Source of the DNA: Asticcacaulis sp. ZE23SCel15
GTDB taxonomy: Bacteria; Pseudomonadota; Alphaproteobacteria; Caulobacterales; Caulobacteraceae
DNA length: 64,000 nt
Assembly: GCF_030505395.1 (NCBI RefSeq)
Contig: NZ_CP130044.1
Location: 3,543,001-3,607,000 of the forward strand
Direction: 5' to 3'
Positions 22,709-31,717 of the stretch are shown here, piece by piece (position 1 is the first letter of the stretch; each line of letters opens with the position of its first letter). Both the position numbers and the translations under genes were made by a program. The notes below the pieces were generated by a model, which was given only the letters and a program-made list of their open reading frames with translations, was not told the origin of the DNA and did not search any database.

Positions 22709-23080
22709 CTAGTTCAGCTTGATCGCCTTGGAGAACAGACGGTCATCGGACGCAACGAAGATGTCGCGGCCACCCAGATTGATCGCGGCAACCTTGCCAT
22801 CGGCGATCTTGACCGAACCATTGACGGTCTTGGTGTCGGAACCTTCGACATAGCTGTAGGTAAATTCAGAAGAAATCGCGCTGGCTTCGGCCACACATTC
22901 CTTAAGGCGGATGGTCTTGCGCGCCACGTCGGTGGCGCTCATGCCGAGCTTTTCAGACACGGCCAAGGTCGTCAGACGACCGGTTTCCAGGAACTGAGCC
23001 TGATCACATTCAGCAAAAGCCGAACCGCCGATAAGGGCCGAAGAGATGGCAACCGCAAACGCGAGGGAGAAATTTTTCAT
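22709..23080 (-). CDS. Small secreted protein, unknown function
   Basis: A 123-aa protein with a strong Sec signal peptide (MKNFSLAFAVAISSALIGGS, cleavage after SAFA). Two cysteines (ECDQAQF, LKECVAE) may form one disulfide. The rest is a helix then a beta section (FTYSYVEGSDTKTVNGSVKI, VAAINLGGRDIFVA). I do not recognise the family. ATG at 23080 opens the signal peptide. Two LacI-type palindromes lie right upstream, so it is probably controlled by a carbohydrate-responsive repressor encoded elsewhere. Confidence 0.78.
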   Translation of the reverse strand: MKNFSLAFAVAISSALIGGSAFAECDQAQFLETGRLTTLAVSEKLGMSATDVARKTIRLKECVAEASAISSEFTYSYVEGSDTKTVNGSVKIADGKVAAINLGGRDIFVASDDRLFSKAIKLN

Positions 23081-23097
23081 GACACACACATCCATAA

Positions 23098-23133
23098 GTT
23101 AGCGCTAACAACAATGTCAGCGCTGTCATTGTT
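23098..23133. promoter_or_regulatory. Tandem LacI-family-like operators
   Basis: Two palindromes with a central AGCGCT lie just upstream of the start codon. The first is GTTAGCGCTAAC (23098-23109, perfect). The second is a 24-bp near-perfect palindrome (23110-23133, halves AACAATGTCAGC and GCTGTCATTGTT, one symmetric mismatch pair). Their centres are 18 bp apart. Palindromes of the TGNNAGCGCTNNCA kind are operators of LacI-family sugar repressors; no such regulator is in the window. Confidence 0.6.
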
Positions 23134-23249
23134 AAAAACCTGTGTGAGTCCGGTCAATGAAAAATATTGCACTGCAACACAAAGTGAACGGGATTTATTC
23201 GCAGACGCAAAAATAAATGCTCGTTAAATTCTGAGTTGTGCCTTTAAAT

Positions 23250-23609
23250 CTACGTTGATTTCAGCCGCTCCGTAGCCAAACGGTAAATACCATCCGCTAC
23301 TTCGTCCGGGTCTTTCAGAACATCGACCGCAGATATTCTTAACGTCATAAGTCCTTGATCCGTCATCCAGCTATCTCGGATATCATCTTTACGAACGCGA
23401 TCGTTGGCACGATGCGCCATACCATCTATTTCGATGACGAGTTTTGCCTGAGCGCAGTAAAAATCTGCCACATATATGCCCAAGGGATGCTGACGTCGAA
23501 ATTGCGGCAGGCCTTTTTGGCGTACACGAATACGCCCCCAGATCAGCATTTCCGGCAGTGACATATCTTTTCTTAGTGCGCGGGCTTTGTCTCTGGTCGG
23601 CTTTAACAA
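23250..23609 (-). CDS. DUF559 domain (Vsr/MTES-like endonuclease fold) protein
   Basis: A 119-aa protein made of one DUF559 domain: ARALRKDMSLPEMLIWGRIR, FRRQHPLGIYVADFYCAQAKLVIEIDGMAHR and DQGLMTLRISAVDVLKDP. The E-x-x-L-W, F-R-R-Q-x-P-x-G-x-Y-x-x-D-F and V-E-I-D-G motifs give a restriction-endonuclease-like fold related to Vsr. The biological role of the family is unsettled, and no methylase or other partner is nearby. A repeat-rich gap follows upstream. Confidence 0.9.
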   Translation of the reverse strand: MLKPTRDKARALRKDMSLPEMLIWGRIRVRQKGLPQFRRQHPLGIYVADFYCAQAKLVIEIDGMAHRANDRVRKDDIRDSWMTDQGLMTLRISAVDVLKDPDEVADGIYRLATERLKST

Positions 23610-23624
23610 GATATCCTCAACCTA

Positions 23625-23760
23625 AAGAACCTCCCCTTTAAAAAGGGGAGGATGTCACGCAGTGACAGGTGGGGTTTTACGGAACCGTCAGTCACCCCCT
23701 CCGTCTGATCGCTACGCTCTCAGCCACCTCCCCCTCAAGCAAGCTGAAGGGGAGTTCTAA
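23625..23760. repeat. Composite repeat-rich intergenic stretch
   Basis: Contains an inverted pair CTCCCCTTTAAAAAGGGGAG, a GTCACGCAGTGAC palindrome, and at 23695-23734 a full CCCCCTCCGTCTG...CCACCTCCCC repeat, followed by another CTCCCC/GGGGAG pair. It separates the DUF559 gene from the end of the beta-oxidation operon. Confidence 0.6.
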
Positions 23761-23762
23761 GC

Positions 23763-25970
23763 TTAAGCGGCTTTCTTGTCTGCCTTACCGAACCGGCCAT
23801 AGAAGGTCTCGCCCTTGGTCGCCATGTCCCGCAGAAGCTGCGGCGGGGCAAAGCGGTCACCGTAAAGGCCGGTCATGCGATCCAGTTCCGCCACAAACGT
23901 CGCGGTACCGATGGAGTCGATCAGGGAGATAATCCCGCCCGACCAAGGCGCAAAACCCCACCCCAGGATCGAGCCGACATCGGCTTCGCGCGGGTCGGTG
24001 ATGACGCCCTCCTCAAAACAACGCGCCGCCGTCACCGCCTGAATATAGAGCAGGCGTTTTTTTAGTTCCTCGACCTGCTTGGGATCGGCCTCAGCCATAG
24101 TCACCGGAAACATGTCCTTGGTGCCCGACCATAGGGATTTGTTGCCGCCCGCTTCGGGATAGTCGTAGAAGCCCTTGCCATTCTTGCGCCCCAAACGGCC
24201 ATCCGCGACCATTTTGGCGACCTCGGCCTCACCGGGGATAGGGATGTAGCTGGCACCTTCGGCCTTGGCGGTTTCCGAGGTGATCTTGACCAGCAGATCA
24301 AGGGCAACATCATCCATCATCTCCAGCGGTCCGCGCGGCATACCCGTCGCGCGTCCTACGTTGTCGATAATGGTCGGCGCAATCCCTTCGGCCCACATGT
24401 GCAGGCCTTCGGCGGTGAACGGAATGAAGCAGCGGTTGGCAAAGAAGAAGCGCTCATCATTGACGACGATCGGGGTCTTTTTGATCTTCAACACATAGTC
24501 AATCGCACGCGCCAATGTGGCGTCCGAAGTCTGCTCACCCATGATGATTTCGACCAGCATCATCTTATCGACCGGCGAAAAGAAATGGATGCCGATATAG
24601 TTTTCCGGTCGCACCGACGCCTTGGCCAGCAGGGAAATCGGGATGGTCGAGGTATTGGAGCCAAACACCGCATCCGGTGCTAATTCAGCTTCCGCCAGTT
24701 TGGTCACGCCCGCCTTCAGTTCAGTGTTTTCAAACACCGCCTCAACCACCAGATCCGAGCCCTTGATCAGGCCATAGTCCGGGGTGGCGGTGATCAGGTC
24801 AAGTACGCCTTTGGCTTTGTCCTCAGTCATCTTACCGCGCGAGACGGCCTTTTTCAGCAGGCCTTCGCAGTGGGATTTGCCTTTATCGGCCGCCGCCAGA
24901 TCGCGGTCGATAAGGATGACCTTGATGCCAGACATGGCTGTGACATAGGCGATCCCTGCCCCCATCATGCCCGCGCCAAGCACGGCCACCTGAGAAAACT
25001 CGGTCTTGGGCAAACCCGCCGGACGGCCTGAGCCCTTACCCACGGCCTGCATCGAGAAAAACAGGGTGCGGATCATGGCCTTGGCCTGAGGCGTCATCAG
25101 GGTTTTGGCGAAATAGCGCGTCTCGACCTTAAGCGCCGAATCGATCGGCAATTGCAGCCCCTCATAGACGGCGTGCATCAGGTTGATGACTGCCGGATAA
25201 TTGCCATAGGATTGTTTACGCAGCAGGGCATTACCCATCATAAAGACCTGCGCGCCCGCTGGATGATAGGGCCCGCCGCCGGGGATTTTGAACTCTTTCT
25301 TGTCCCACAAAGCGACCGGATCGCCTTTGGTTTTGATCCAGGTCTTGGCCGCTTCCAACACCTGATCGTCGGGCACGACTTCGTGGACAATACCGGCGGC
25401 CAGCGCCTCCTTGGGCTTAAAGCTTTTGCCTTCCGACATGGCCATGAGCGCGGCCTGCGCACCGATCAGGCGCGGCAGGCGCTGCGAGCCGCCGCCACCG
25501 GGGAACAGACCGATCTTAACTTCAGGCAGGCCCATCTGAACCTTGGGGCCATCTGACAGCACGCGGTAATGACAAGCCAGCACCAGCTCCGTACCGCCGC
25601 CCAGCGCCAGTCCGTTGATCGCCGCTGCCACCGGCTTGCCGCAGGTCTCTAAGGCGCGATAGACACGGTTCATCTCGAACGCCGCCGCAAACGCACCTTT
25701 TAACTCGGCTTCGGGGTCGTTTCTGTCGATACCCTCGGCCTCCCACGCCCCGCCCAGCATTTCCTCTAAGTCCGCGCCCGCGCAGAACCCATTCGACTTA
25801 GCTGAGGTGATGACGACGCCCTTGACCGCCGCATCGGTTTTGGCGCGCTCGGCAATGGCCATCAGGTCATCAAGAGCGGCTTTGGTGAAGGTGTTCATGG
25901 TCTTGCCGACCGTATCAAACGCGCAGACCAAAATGCCGTCGGAATCGAGTTCAACTTTAAAATTTTGCAT
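23763..25970 (-). CDS. Fatty acid oxidation multifunctional protein (FadJ/FadB type)
   Basis: A 735-aa fusion of enoyl-CoA hydratase and 3-hydroxyacyl-CoA dehydrogenase for beta-oxidation. The N-terminal crotonase part (1-190) has GFCAGADLEEML and LALGGGTELVLACHY (oxyanion-hole segments) and FPGGGGSQRLPRLIG. The NAD-binding part starts near 327 with VAVLGAGMMGAGIAYV, and the dehydrogenase C-domain has NYIGIHFFSPVDKMMLVEII with the catalytic His. It is followed by two helical domains with RNGKGFYDYP. The next gene upstream is the thiolase, 21 bp away, so the two form a fad operon. Confidence 0.93.
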   Translation of the reverse strand: MQNFKVELDSDGILVCAFDTVGKTMNTFTKAALDDLMAIAERAKTDAAVKGVVITSAKSNGFCAGADLEEMLGGAWEAEGIDRNDPEAELKGAFAAAFEMNRVYRALETCGKPVAAAINGLALGGGTELVLACHYRVLSDGPKVQMGLPEVKIGLFPGGGGSQRLPRLIGAQAALMAMSEGKSFKPKEALAAGIVHEVVPDDQVLEAAKTWIKTKGDPVALWDKKEFKIPGGGPYHPAGAQVFMMGNALLRKQSYGNYPAVINLMHAVYEGLQLPIDSALKVETRYFAKTLMTPQAKAMIRTLFFSMQAVGKGSGRPAGLPKTEFSQVAVLGAGMMGAGIAYVTAMSGIKVILIDRDLAAADKGKSHCEGLLKKAVSRGKMTEDKAKGVLDLITATPDYGLIKGSDLVVEAVFENTELKAGVTKLAEAELAPDAVFGSNTSTIPISLLAKASVRPENYIGIHFFSPVDKMMLVEIIMGEQTSDATLARAIDYVLKIKKTPIVVNDERFFFANRCFIPFTAEGLHMWAEGIAPTIIDNVGRATGMPRGPLEMMDDVALDLLVKITSETAKAEGASYIPIPGEAEVAKMVADGRLGRKNGKGFYDYPEAGGNKSLWSGTKDMFPVTMAEADPKQVEELKKRLLYIQAVTAARCFEEGVITDPREADVGSILGWGFAPWSGGIISLIDSIGTATFVAELDRMTGLYGDRFAPPQLLRDMATKGETFYGRFGKADKKAA

Positions 25971-25991
25971 AGTTTCTCTCCCTCGATCTTT

Positions 25992-27212
25992 TTAAATACG
26001 TTCAATAACCGTGGCCGTGGCCATGCCGCCACCGACGCACAGCGTCACCAGCGCCGTCGATTTGCCGGTGCGCTCAAGCTCATCGAGCACGGTGCCGAGG
26101 ATCATCGCACCCGTCGCCCCCAGCGGGTGGCCCATCGCAATCGCCCCGCCGCAGACATTGATCTTATCGTGCGGGATATCGAGCACCTGCATGTAGCGTA
26201 ACACCACCGACGCAAAGGCTTCATTCAGTTCATAGAGGTCGATATCGGCCACACTCATGCCCAGCCGCTTCAACAGCTTTTCCGTGACATAGGACGGCCC
26301 GGTCAGCATGATCGACGGCTCCGAGCCAATCGAGGCCATGCCCTTAATACGGGCGCGGGGCTTTAAGCCCGCCGCCTCACCGGCGCGCCTATTGCCCACC
26401 AGAACGGCGGCTGAACCGTCAACGATGGCCGACGAATTGCCGGGGGTGTGGATGTGGTTGATGCGCTCAAGCTCAGGGTAGCGCTGATTGATGACCGCAT
26501 CGAACCCGCCCATTTCGCCCATCATAGCAAAGGACGGATTAAGCCCGGCCAGGGTCTGCATGTCGGTATTGGGGCGGATGGTTTCGTCACGATCCAGAAT
26601 GGTGACGCCCAATTGATCCTTGACCGGATGAACCGATTTTTTGAACCGGCCCTCAGCCCAGCTTTTGGCTGAGCGTTTGTGGCTTTCGACGGCGTAGGCA
26701 TCGACGTCATCGCGTGAAAAGCCCCACTTGGTCGCAATCGTATCGGCGGACACCCCTTGCGGGACAAAATAGGTCGGAAAAGCCGCCGCCACATCGATGG
26801 CCCAGGCCCCGCCGTCCGAGCCCATCGGGATACGGCTCATCAACTCAACACCGCCACCAATGGCCATATCGGCCTCACCAGACATGACTTTAGCCGCCGC
26901 CATATTGACGGCCTCAAGGCCCGACGCGCAAAAGCGGTTGATCTGCACCCCGCCGCAGGTTTGGGCGTAGCCAGCCGCCAGAACCGCCGCACGGGCGATG
27001 TCCCCGCCCTGCTCCCCCACCGGCGTCACGCAGCCCCAGACCACATCTTCAACCAGAGCCGTATCGAGGCCATTACGCCCCGCCAGTCCCGCCAGCACCT
27101 GCGCCGATAAGTTAAGGGCGGTGATTTCGTGAAGCGATCCGTCTTTTTTACCCTTACCGCGCGGGGTGCGCAGCGTGTCATAGATATAGGCGGCATTAGC
27201 ACTGTCGGCCAT
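25992..27212 (-). CDS. Acetyl-CoA C-acyltransferase (thiolase, FadA/FadI type)
   Basis: A 406-aa thiolase that completes the beta-oxidation cycle by cleaving 3-ketoacyl-CoA. The nucleophilic cysteine is in [16 protein letters not shown] (near residue 91), the His in [15 protein letters not shown], and the second Cys in [17 protein letters not shown]. The long insert between the two halves fits degradative (trifunctional-type) thiolases better than biosynthetic PhaA. It is the first gene of the operon; the fadJ-type gene starts 21 bp after its stop. The 27213-27418 gap upstream is shared with a divergent sugar operon. Confidence 0.92.
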   Translation of the reverse strand: MADSANAAYIYDTLRTPRGKGKKDGSLHEITALNLSAQVLAGLAGRNGLDTALVEDVVWGCVTPVGEQGGDIARAAVLAAGYAQTCGGVQINRFCASGLEAVNMAAAKVMSGEADMAIGGGVELMSRIPMGSDGGAWAIDVAAAFPTYFVPQGVSADTIATKWGFSRDDVDAYAVESHKRSAKSWAEGRFKKSVHPVKDQLGVTILDRDETIRPNTDMQTLAGLNPSFAMMGEMGGFDAVINQRYPELERINHIHTPGNSSAIVDGSAAVLVGNRRAGEAAGLKPRARIKGMASIGSEPSIMLTGPSYVTEKLLKRLGMSVADIDLYELNEAFASVVLRYMQVLDIPHDKINVCGGAIAMGHPLGATGAMILGTVLDELERTGKSTALVTLCVGGGMATATVIERI

Positions 27213-27418
27213 GTAGCGTCCTCCGAAGCTTTTAATTGGTGAAAGGTGTGCGCCAACTTTACGCGAACGTCAAGATACGATGTTGGTAAACTTCACGCGA
27301 GCGGCCTGACATTTCGCCCCATAATTATCATACAAATATTTCACCCGCAGCACTTTCCAGACTGGATTTTTGGAGCGTATGCGTTAAATAAAGTCCGACA
27401 AAATCAATAAACAGGGGC

Positions 27419-28297
27419 ATGACGATGACTAATGACATTATTCGCATTTCACCGCCGGGGTCGTTTCTGGGCGAAGGGCCGCTGTGGTCGGCGCGCGATA
27501 ATGCCGTCTATTGGGTCGATATCTTAGGCCATAAGCTGCACCGTTATAAGCTGGCCGACCAAAGCCTGAAACATTGGGTCTTTCCTGAGCCCATCGGCTG
27601 GGTGATTGAGCGCGAAAAGGGCGGGTTTATTGCGGGTTTGAAATCCGGCTTCACCCAACTGACGCTGGAGCCCTTCACGCTTAAACACATCGGTGATCCG
27701 GAACCGCAGCATCCCGACAACCGCCTCAATGACGCCAAGGCCGATAAGTGGGGCCGCATCTGGGCGGGCAGCCTGCACATGCCGCAGACCGAAAAAAGCG
27801 GTGGGCTTCATCGCCTTGAGGCGGACCTGACGTTCAAACATATCGACGGCCCCTATCAGGTCGCCAATGGCCCGACCTTCAGCGTTGATCACACAAAAAT
27901 CTATCACACCGATTCGGGTGCGGGCGAAGTCTATGTCTTTGACCTCGATGCCAACGGCAACGAATCCAACAAACGCCTGTTTGTCGCCTTTAACGAAGAC
28001 ACTGATGGCTCACCGGACGGCATGACCACGGACGCGCAAGGCGGCATCTGGATCGCCCACTGGGGTGGCGCACGCATCAGTCGCTTTCACGCTAACGGCA
28101 CGCTTGATTTCGCCGTCCCTATGCCGGCAAAGCAAATCACCTCCATGACGTTTGCGGGCCCGAACCTCGACCGCCTGTTTGTGACCTCGGCCGCCGTCGA
28201 TCAGCCTGACGATAAAGAGGCCGGGACTTTATTTGAGGTGCCACATCCGCTATTACGCGGCCACACCGGATTACCGACGCTGCAATTTGGCGGCTGA
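27419..28297 (+). CDS. SMP-30/gluconolactonase/LRE family lactonase
   Basis: A 292-aa six-bladed beta-propeller of the SMP-30 family, calcium- or zinc-dependent sugar lactonases. Seen are GEGPLWSARDNAVYWVDI near the start, NRLNDAKADKWGRIWAGS (a metal ligand Asn/Asp segment), NGPTFSVDHTKIYHTDSGAG and SPDGMTTDAQGGIWIAHWGG. In context it probably opens a galactono- or related lactone before DgoK/DgoA action. First gene of a four-gene plus-strand operon; the next gene begins 18 bp after its stop. The ATTATCATACAAAT upstream could be a GntR-type half-palindrome, but this is weak. Confidence 0.9.
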   Translation: MTMTNDIIRISPPGSFLGEGPLWSARDNAVYWVDILGHKLHRYKLADQSLKHWVFPEPIGWVIEREKGGFIAGLKSGFTQLTLEPFTLKHIGDPEPQHPDNRLNDAKADKWGRIWAGSLHMPQTEKSGGLHRLEADLTFKHIDGPYQVANGPTFSVDHTKIYHTDSGAGEVYVFDLDANGNESNKRLFVAFNEDTDGSPDGMTTDAQGGIWIAHWGGARISRFHANGTLDFAVPMPAKQITSMTFAGPNLDRLFVTSAAVDQPDDKEAGTLFEVPHPLLRGHTGLPTLQFGG

Positions 28298-28315
28298 TTT
28301 TTTGAAAGACGCGCA

Positions 28316-29212
28316 ATGTCTACACCTACGCTGATCGGCGCCGATTGGGGCACGACCAATTTCCGCATGTTCCTTTATGATGAAACGGGCGCGGTCATCG
28401 CCAAGCACGCCGCCAATATCGGCCTGAAAAACCTTGGGGTGTTAAGCTTTGAACAGGCCCTGATGAGCGTGCTCAAGGATGATTTCGCCGGGTTAGATCA
28501 CCTGCCGTTCATCCTGTCGGGCATGGTCGGCTCGCGTCAGGGCTGGATCGAAGCGCCCTATGCCGCGTGTCCTTCGACGGTTAAGGACATTGCCGCCCAA
28601 CTGGTGCGCGCCCCGCACCCGCGTCTGGATGTGGCGATTGTGCCGGGGCTTTATGCCAAGTCGCCCGAGACCGGACTGCTCAACGTCATGCGCGGTGAAG
28701 AGACACAAATCTACGGCTTAGGCGAAGATGCCGAGGGGTTAGTTATCCTGCCCGGCACCCATTCCAAGTGGGCGCAGGTGGAGGGCGGCGAGGTCAAAAC
28801 CTTCTCCACCCACATGACCGGTGAAATGTTTCAAGTGCTTAAGGCCAACTCCATCCTCGGCCTTTTGATGGACGATGATAAGGATGACGACACCGCCTTC
28901 CTGAAAGGCGTCGAGCGCGCCCTGAACGATAAGGCTTTCCTGTCGCTGATTTTCTCGGTGCGCACCGAAGCCCTGTTCAACAATATCAAGCCGGAGAGCC
29001 TGTCGTCCTACATGTCAGGCATCCTGATCGGTTCGGAAATCGCCGCCGAGAAGGAAAAGCACGGCAACAAGCCGGTCGGCATCGTCGGCGACGGCGCTTT
29101 GATTGAGCTTTATAAGGCCGCCCTGAAATTTGCCGGTTTCGACCGCGTGACCCAACATGACGGCGATACCGCCTCCAGCCGCGGCCTGTGGGCCATCAAT
29201 TCGTTACGATAG
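28316..29212 (+). CDS. dgoK: 2-dehydro-3-deoxygalactonokinase
   Basis: Sugar-acid kinase that phosphorylates 2-dehydro-3-deoxy-galactonate in the De Ley-Doudoroff pathway. The ASKHA-fold phosphate-binding start LIGADWGTTNFRMFLYDETG, the SGMVGSRQGWIEAPY segment, the GTHSKWAQVEGGEVKTFSTHMTGE block and the ending GDTASSRGLWAIN all fit the DgoK family. The 298-aa length is normal. The aldolase gene starts 10 bp after the stop, so the two are translated from one message. Confidence 0.95.
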   Translation: MSTPTLIGADWGTTNFRMFLYDETGAVIAKHAANIGLKNLGVLSFEQALMSVLKDDFAGLDHLPFILSGMVGSRQGWIEAPYAACPSTVKDIAAQLVRAPHPRLDVAIVPGLYAKSPETGLLNVMRGEETQIYGLGEDAEGLVILPGTHSKWAQVEGGEVKTFSTHMTGEMFQVLKANSILGLLMDDDKDDDTAFLKGVERALNDKAFLSLIFSVRTEALFNNIKPESLSSYMSGILIGSEIAAEKEKHGNKPVGIVGDGALIELYKAALKFAGFDRVTQHDGDTASSRGLWAINSLR

Positions 29213-29222
29213 GAGTACCCCG

Positions 29223-29861
29223 ATGAGTCTTATGGACCAATGGCGCGATGCGCTGAATACCCTGCCGCTGGTGGCCATCCTGCGCGGCCTTAAGCCCGAA
29301 GAGGCTGAGGCGATTGGCGATGCCCTGATTGAGGCCGGTTTCAAGATCGTCGAAGTGCCGCTCAATTCGCCCGATCCGTTCAAATCCATCGAACTGATTG
29401 CCAAGCGCCTTGGGGAACGCGCCATTGTCGGGGCCGGTACGGTGCTTAAGGTCAGTGATGTCGAAATGCTGGCGGCGGTCGGCGGGCAGATCTGTATCTC
29501 CCCCAACACCAATGTCGAGGTCATCAAACGCGCCAAGCAACTGGGCCTGATCTCGTTCCCGGCCTTCTTCACGCCGACCGAAGCCTTTGCCGCTATTGAC
29601 GCCGGTGCCGATGCCATCAAGCTGTTTCCCGCCGAACTGGCTGGCCCCAAGGGCCTCAAGGCCATGAACGCCGTCATCCCCCGCACCACGCCGGTCTTTC
29701 CGGTCGGCGGAATCGAACCTACCAATATGGGTGAATACCTAAGCGTTGGCGCGCGCGGATTTGGCATCGGCTCCAGCGTCTATAAGCCTGGCGACACCGC
29801 CGAAATCGTGTATGAGAAGGCCAAGGCGTTCGTAACCGCCTGGCACGGCCTCAAGGGCTGA
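29223..29861 (+). CDS. dgoA: 2-dehydro-3-deoxy-6-phosphogalactonate aldolase
   Basis: Class I (Schiff-base) KDPGal/KDPG aldolase, 212 aa, splitting KDPGal into pyruvate and glyceraldehyde-3-phosphate. The family markers are VAILRGLKPEEAEAIGDALI, IVGAGTVLKVSDVE (catalytic Glu region), FPAFFTPTEAFAAIDAGADA and IKLFPAELAGPKG (Schiff-base Lys). ATG at 29223 is chosen because AGGAG lies just upstream and the longer frame would overlap dgoK without a domain. KDPG or KDPGal specificity cannot be proved from sequence; the dgoK neighbour favours KDPGal. Confidence 0.94.
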   Translation: MSLMDQWRDALNTLPLVAILRGLKPEEAEAIGDALIEAGFKIVEVPLNSPDPFKSIELIAKRLGERAIVGAGTVLKVSDVEMLAAVGGQICISPNTNVEVIKRAKQLGLISFPAFFTPTEAFAAIDAGADAIKLFPAELAGPKGLKAMNAVIPRTTPVFPVGGIEPTNMGEYLSVGARGFGIGSSVYKPGDTAEIVYEKAKAFVTAWHGLKG

Positions 29862-29888
29862 TAACGAAATTAAGGGGCAAGGGGCACT

Positions 29889-31166
29889 ATGACATCGACA
29901 CTGACACCGGCCAAACCGGTGAATTCACCCGCGCAGGTTCTGGTCGCCAGCCTGATCGGCACGACCATCGAATTTTTCGATTTCTATGTCTATGCCACCG
30001 CCGCCGTGCTGGTGTTTCCGGCACTGTTTTTCCCCGACAGCGACCCGACCACGGCGCTGCTGCAATCGTTTGCGACCTTCTCTATCGCCTTTTTTGCCCG
30101 CCCGATAGGAGCCATCGTCTTTGGCCACTTTGGTGACCGTATCGGCCGTAAGGTCACGCTGGTGGCCGCGCTGCTGACCATGGGGATATCGACGGTCATT
30201 ATCGGCCTGTTGCCGTCCTATGCCCAGATTGGGGTATGGGCGCCGCTGCTGTTGTCGCTGTGCCGGTTCGGTCAGGGCTTTGGCCTTGGCGGTGAATGGG
30301 GCGGTGCGGTGCTGCTCGCTACCGAAAACGCCCCTGAAGGCAAGCGCTCCTGGTACGGCATGTTCCCGCAGCTTGGGGCCCCCATCGGGCTGTTGCTATC
30401 GTCGGGCGCGTTCTGGATCCTGCTGCACTTCATCTCTCAGGACGACCTGCTGAGCTGGGGCTGGCGGGTCCCGTTCATCGCCTCCATCGCCCTGATCGCC
30501 ATAGGCCTTTGGGTGCGGCTGTCGATCACGGAGACGCCAGAATTCCAGCAGGCCATAGACAAGCACGAGCGTGTCGCAGTCCCGCTGGTTGAGATTTTCA
30601 CCAAGTATAAGCGTAGCTTGTTTCTCGGCACCTTCGTGGCGCTGGTGACCTTTGTGCTGTTCTATATCGGCAGCGCCTATCTGCTGTCCTACAACGTCAA
30701 AATCCGCCAGATTCCGTTTCTGGATGCCCTGGCGATCCAGATCATGGGCTCAGTTGCCTTTGGCATCTTCATCCCGATCTCAGCCAAGATGGCGGAAAAA
30801 TTCGGTCGCCGCGAAGTGCTGATCGCTACCACGGTTGCGATTGCCGCCTTTTCGTTCGTCCTCCCGCTGCTTATGGGAGGATCGCAAGGCGACATCTTCG
30901 TCTTTTCATTCTTTGCCATGGCGCTGATGGGCATGACCTACGCCCTGATCGGCACGGCGCTGGCGGCCCCATTTCCTACGCGGGTAAGGTACACCGGATC
31001 GTCCCTGACCTTTAATTTCGCCGGCATCGTCGGGGCCTCATTAGCCCCCTATGCCGCGACATGGTTGCAGGCCAATTACGGCCTGAACTTCGTGGGTTAT
31101 TACCTGCTGATCGCGGCCCTGATCACACTGGCCTGTATTTTCGCATCGGGTAAGGATGAAATTTAA
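29889..31166 (+). CDS. MFS transporter, metabolite:proton symporter (MHS) family
   Basis: A 425-aa, 12-helix inner-membrane transporter. The start [20 protein letters not shown] and the loop [15 protein letters not shown] are MHS-family signatures (ProP/ShiA/KgtP relatives). A second RxGRR-like motif ([10 protein letters not shown]) sits after helix 8. As the last gene of the lactonase-dgoK-dgoA operon, 27 bp after dgoA, it most likely imports a sugar acid such as galactonate, though MHS proteins carry many substrates and the assignment rests on context. Confidence 0.9.
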   Translation: MTSTLTPAKPVNSPAQVLVASLIGTTIEFFDFYVYATAAVLVFPALFFPDSDPTTALLQSFATFSIAFFARPIGAIVFGHFGDRIGRKVTLVAALLTMGISTVIIGLLPSYAQIGVWAPLLLSLCRFGQGFGLGGEWGGAVLLATENAPEGKRSWYGMFPQLGAPIGLLLSSGAFWILLHFISQDDLLSWGWRVPFIASIALIAIGLWVRLSITETPEFQQAIDKHERVAVPLVEIFTKYKRSLFLGTFVALVTFVLFYIGSAYLLSYNVKIRQIPFLDALAIQIMGSVAFGIFIPISAKMAEKFGRREVLIATTVAIAAFSFVLPLLMGGSQGDIFVFSFFAMALMGMTYALIGTALAAPFPTRVRYTGSSLTFNFAGIVGASLAPYAATWLQANYGLNFVGYYLLIAALITLACIFASGKDEI

Positions 31167-31615
31167 TCCGATTGCGCCTCAAAATCCGCCCGCGCCTTAA
31201 GGATGCGGGCATGATGATCGACCGCCCAGGCCATCAGCGGGCTTAAGGTCATAATCAGGCTGTCGCCCAGATCGGTCAGGCGGTATTCGACGCTAGGCGG
31301 ATTAGTCGGAAAGACATGGCGGCTGATCAGGCCATCGCGCTGCTGATCGCGCAGGGTCTGGGTCAGCATCCGCTGGGAAATATCGGGAATAGCGCGCTTA
31401 AGCTCCCCGAACCGGTGCGGTTTGGCCTTGAGGTTCAGCAGGATCAGGCTCGACCACTTGCCGCCGACGTGATCGAGCACATCACGCACCGGACAATCGG
31501 ACGGGTTCATACCGACGGTTGCGCCACCAAGCACGGCAGCAACGATGGTATCGACATCCGCCCCCATCAACCTATCCAAGCTCTGGCCTTCTGCTAAGGG
31601 TAGTTCCTTCAACAT
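31163..31615 (-). CDS. HxlR-family transcriptional regulator
   Basis: A 150-aa winged-helix regulator. The HxlR core begins [20 protein letters not shown], then [40 protein letters not shown] and [11 protein letters not shown]. The conserved cysteine in DCPVRDVL is a candidate thiol sensor, as in other HxlR proteins that react to quinones, aldehydes or disulfide stress. ATG at 31615 has GGGAGA 7 nt upstream. It is divergent from an NmrA-type oxidoreductase gene, which it probably controls. Its stop overlaps the end of the MFS gene by 4 nt on the opposite strand. Confidence 0.92.
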   Translation of the reverse strand: MLKELPLAEGQSLDRLMGADVDTIVAAVLGGATVGMNPSDCPVRDVLDHVGGKWSSLILLNLKAKPHRFGELKRAIPDISQRMLTQTLRDQQRDGLISRHVFPTNPPSVEYRLTDLGDSLIMTLSPLMAWAVDHHARILKARADFEAQSD

Positions 31616-31683
31616 GCCTATCTCCCGAAAACCTGCCGTCTTTACAGGTGATATTAAGTTCCTATTTTCCATATAGTCTCGGA

Positions 31684-31700
31684 AAGAGACCAAGTCTCTT
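31684..31700. promoter_or_regulatory. Candidate HxlR operator
   Basis: Perfect inverted repeat AAGAGAC-CAA-GTCTCTT in the spacer between the divergent hxlR-type and oxidoreductase genes, 17 bp before the oxidoreductase start. Its position over the expected promoter fits repression by the neighbouring HxlR protein. Confidence 0.5.
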
Positions 31701-31717
31701 ATATAGGATACACATCC

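Noticed and set aside
23250-23609. DUF559 protein as part of a defence island
   Set aside because: The gene stands alone between a repeat and an ordinary secreted protein, with no methylase, helicase or toxin nearby.
29157-29222. Extended start of the aldolase overlapping dgoK
   Set aside because: The extra 22 codons run inside dgoK in another frame without a domain; ATG at 29223 has AGGAG upstream.
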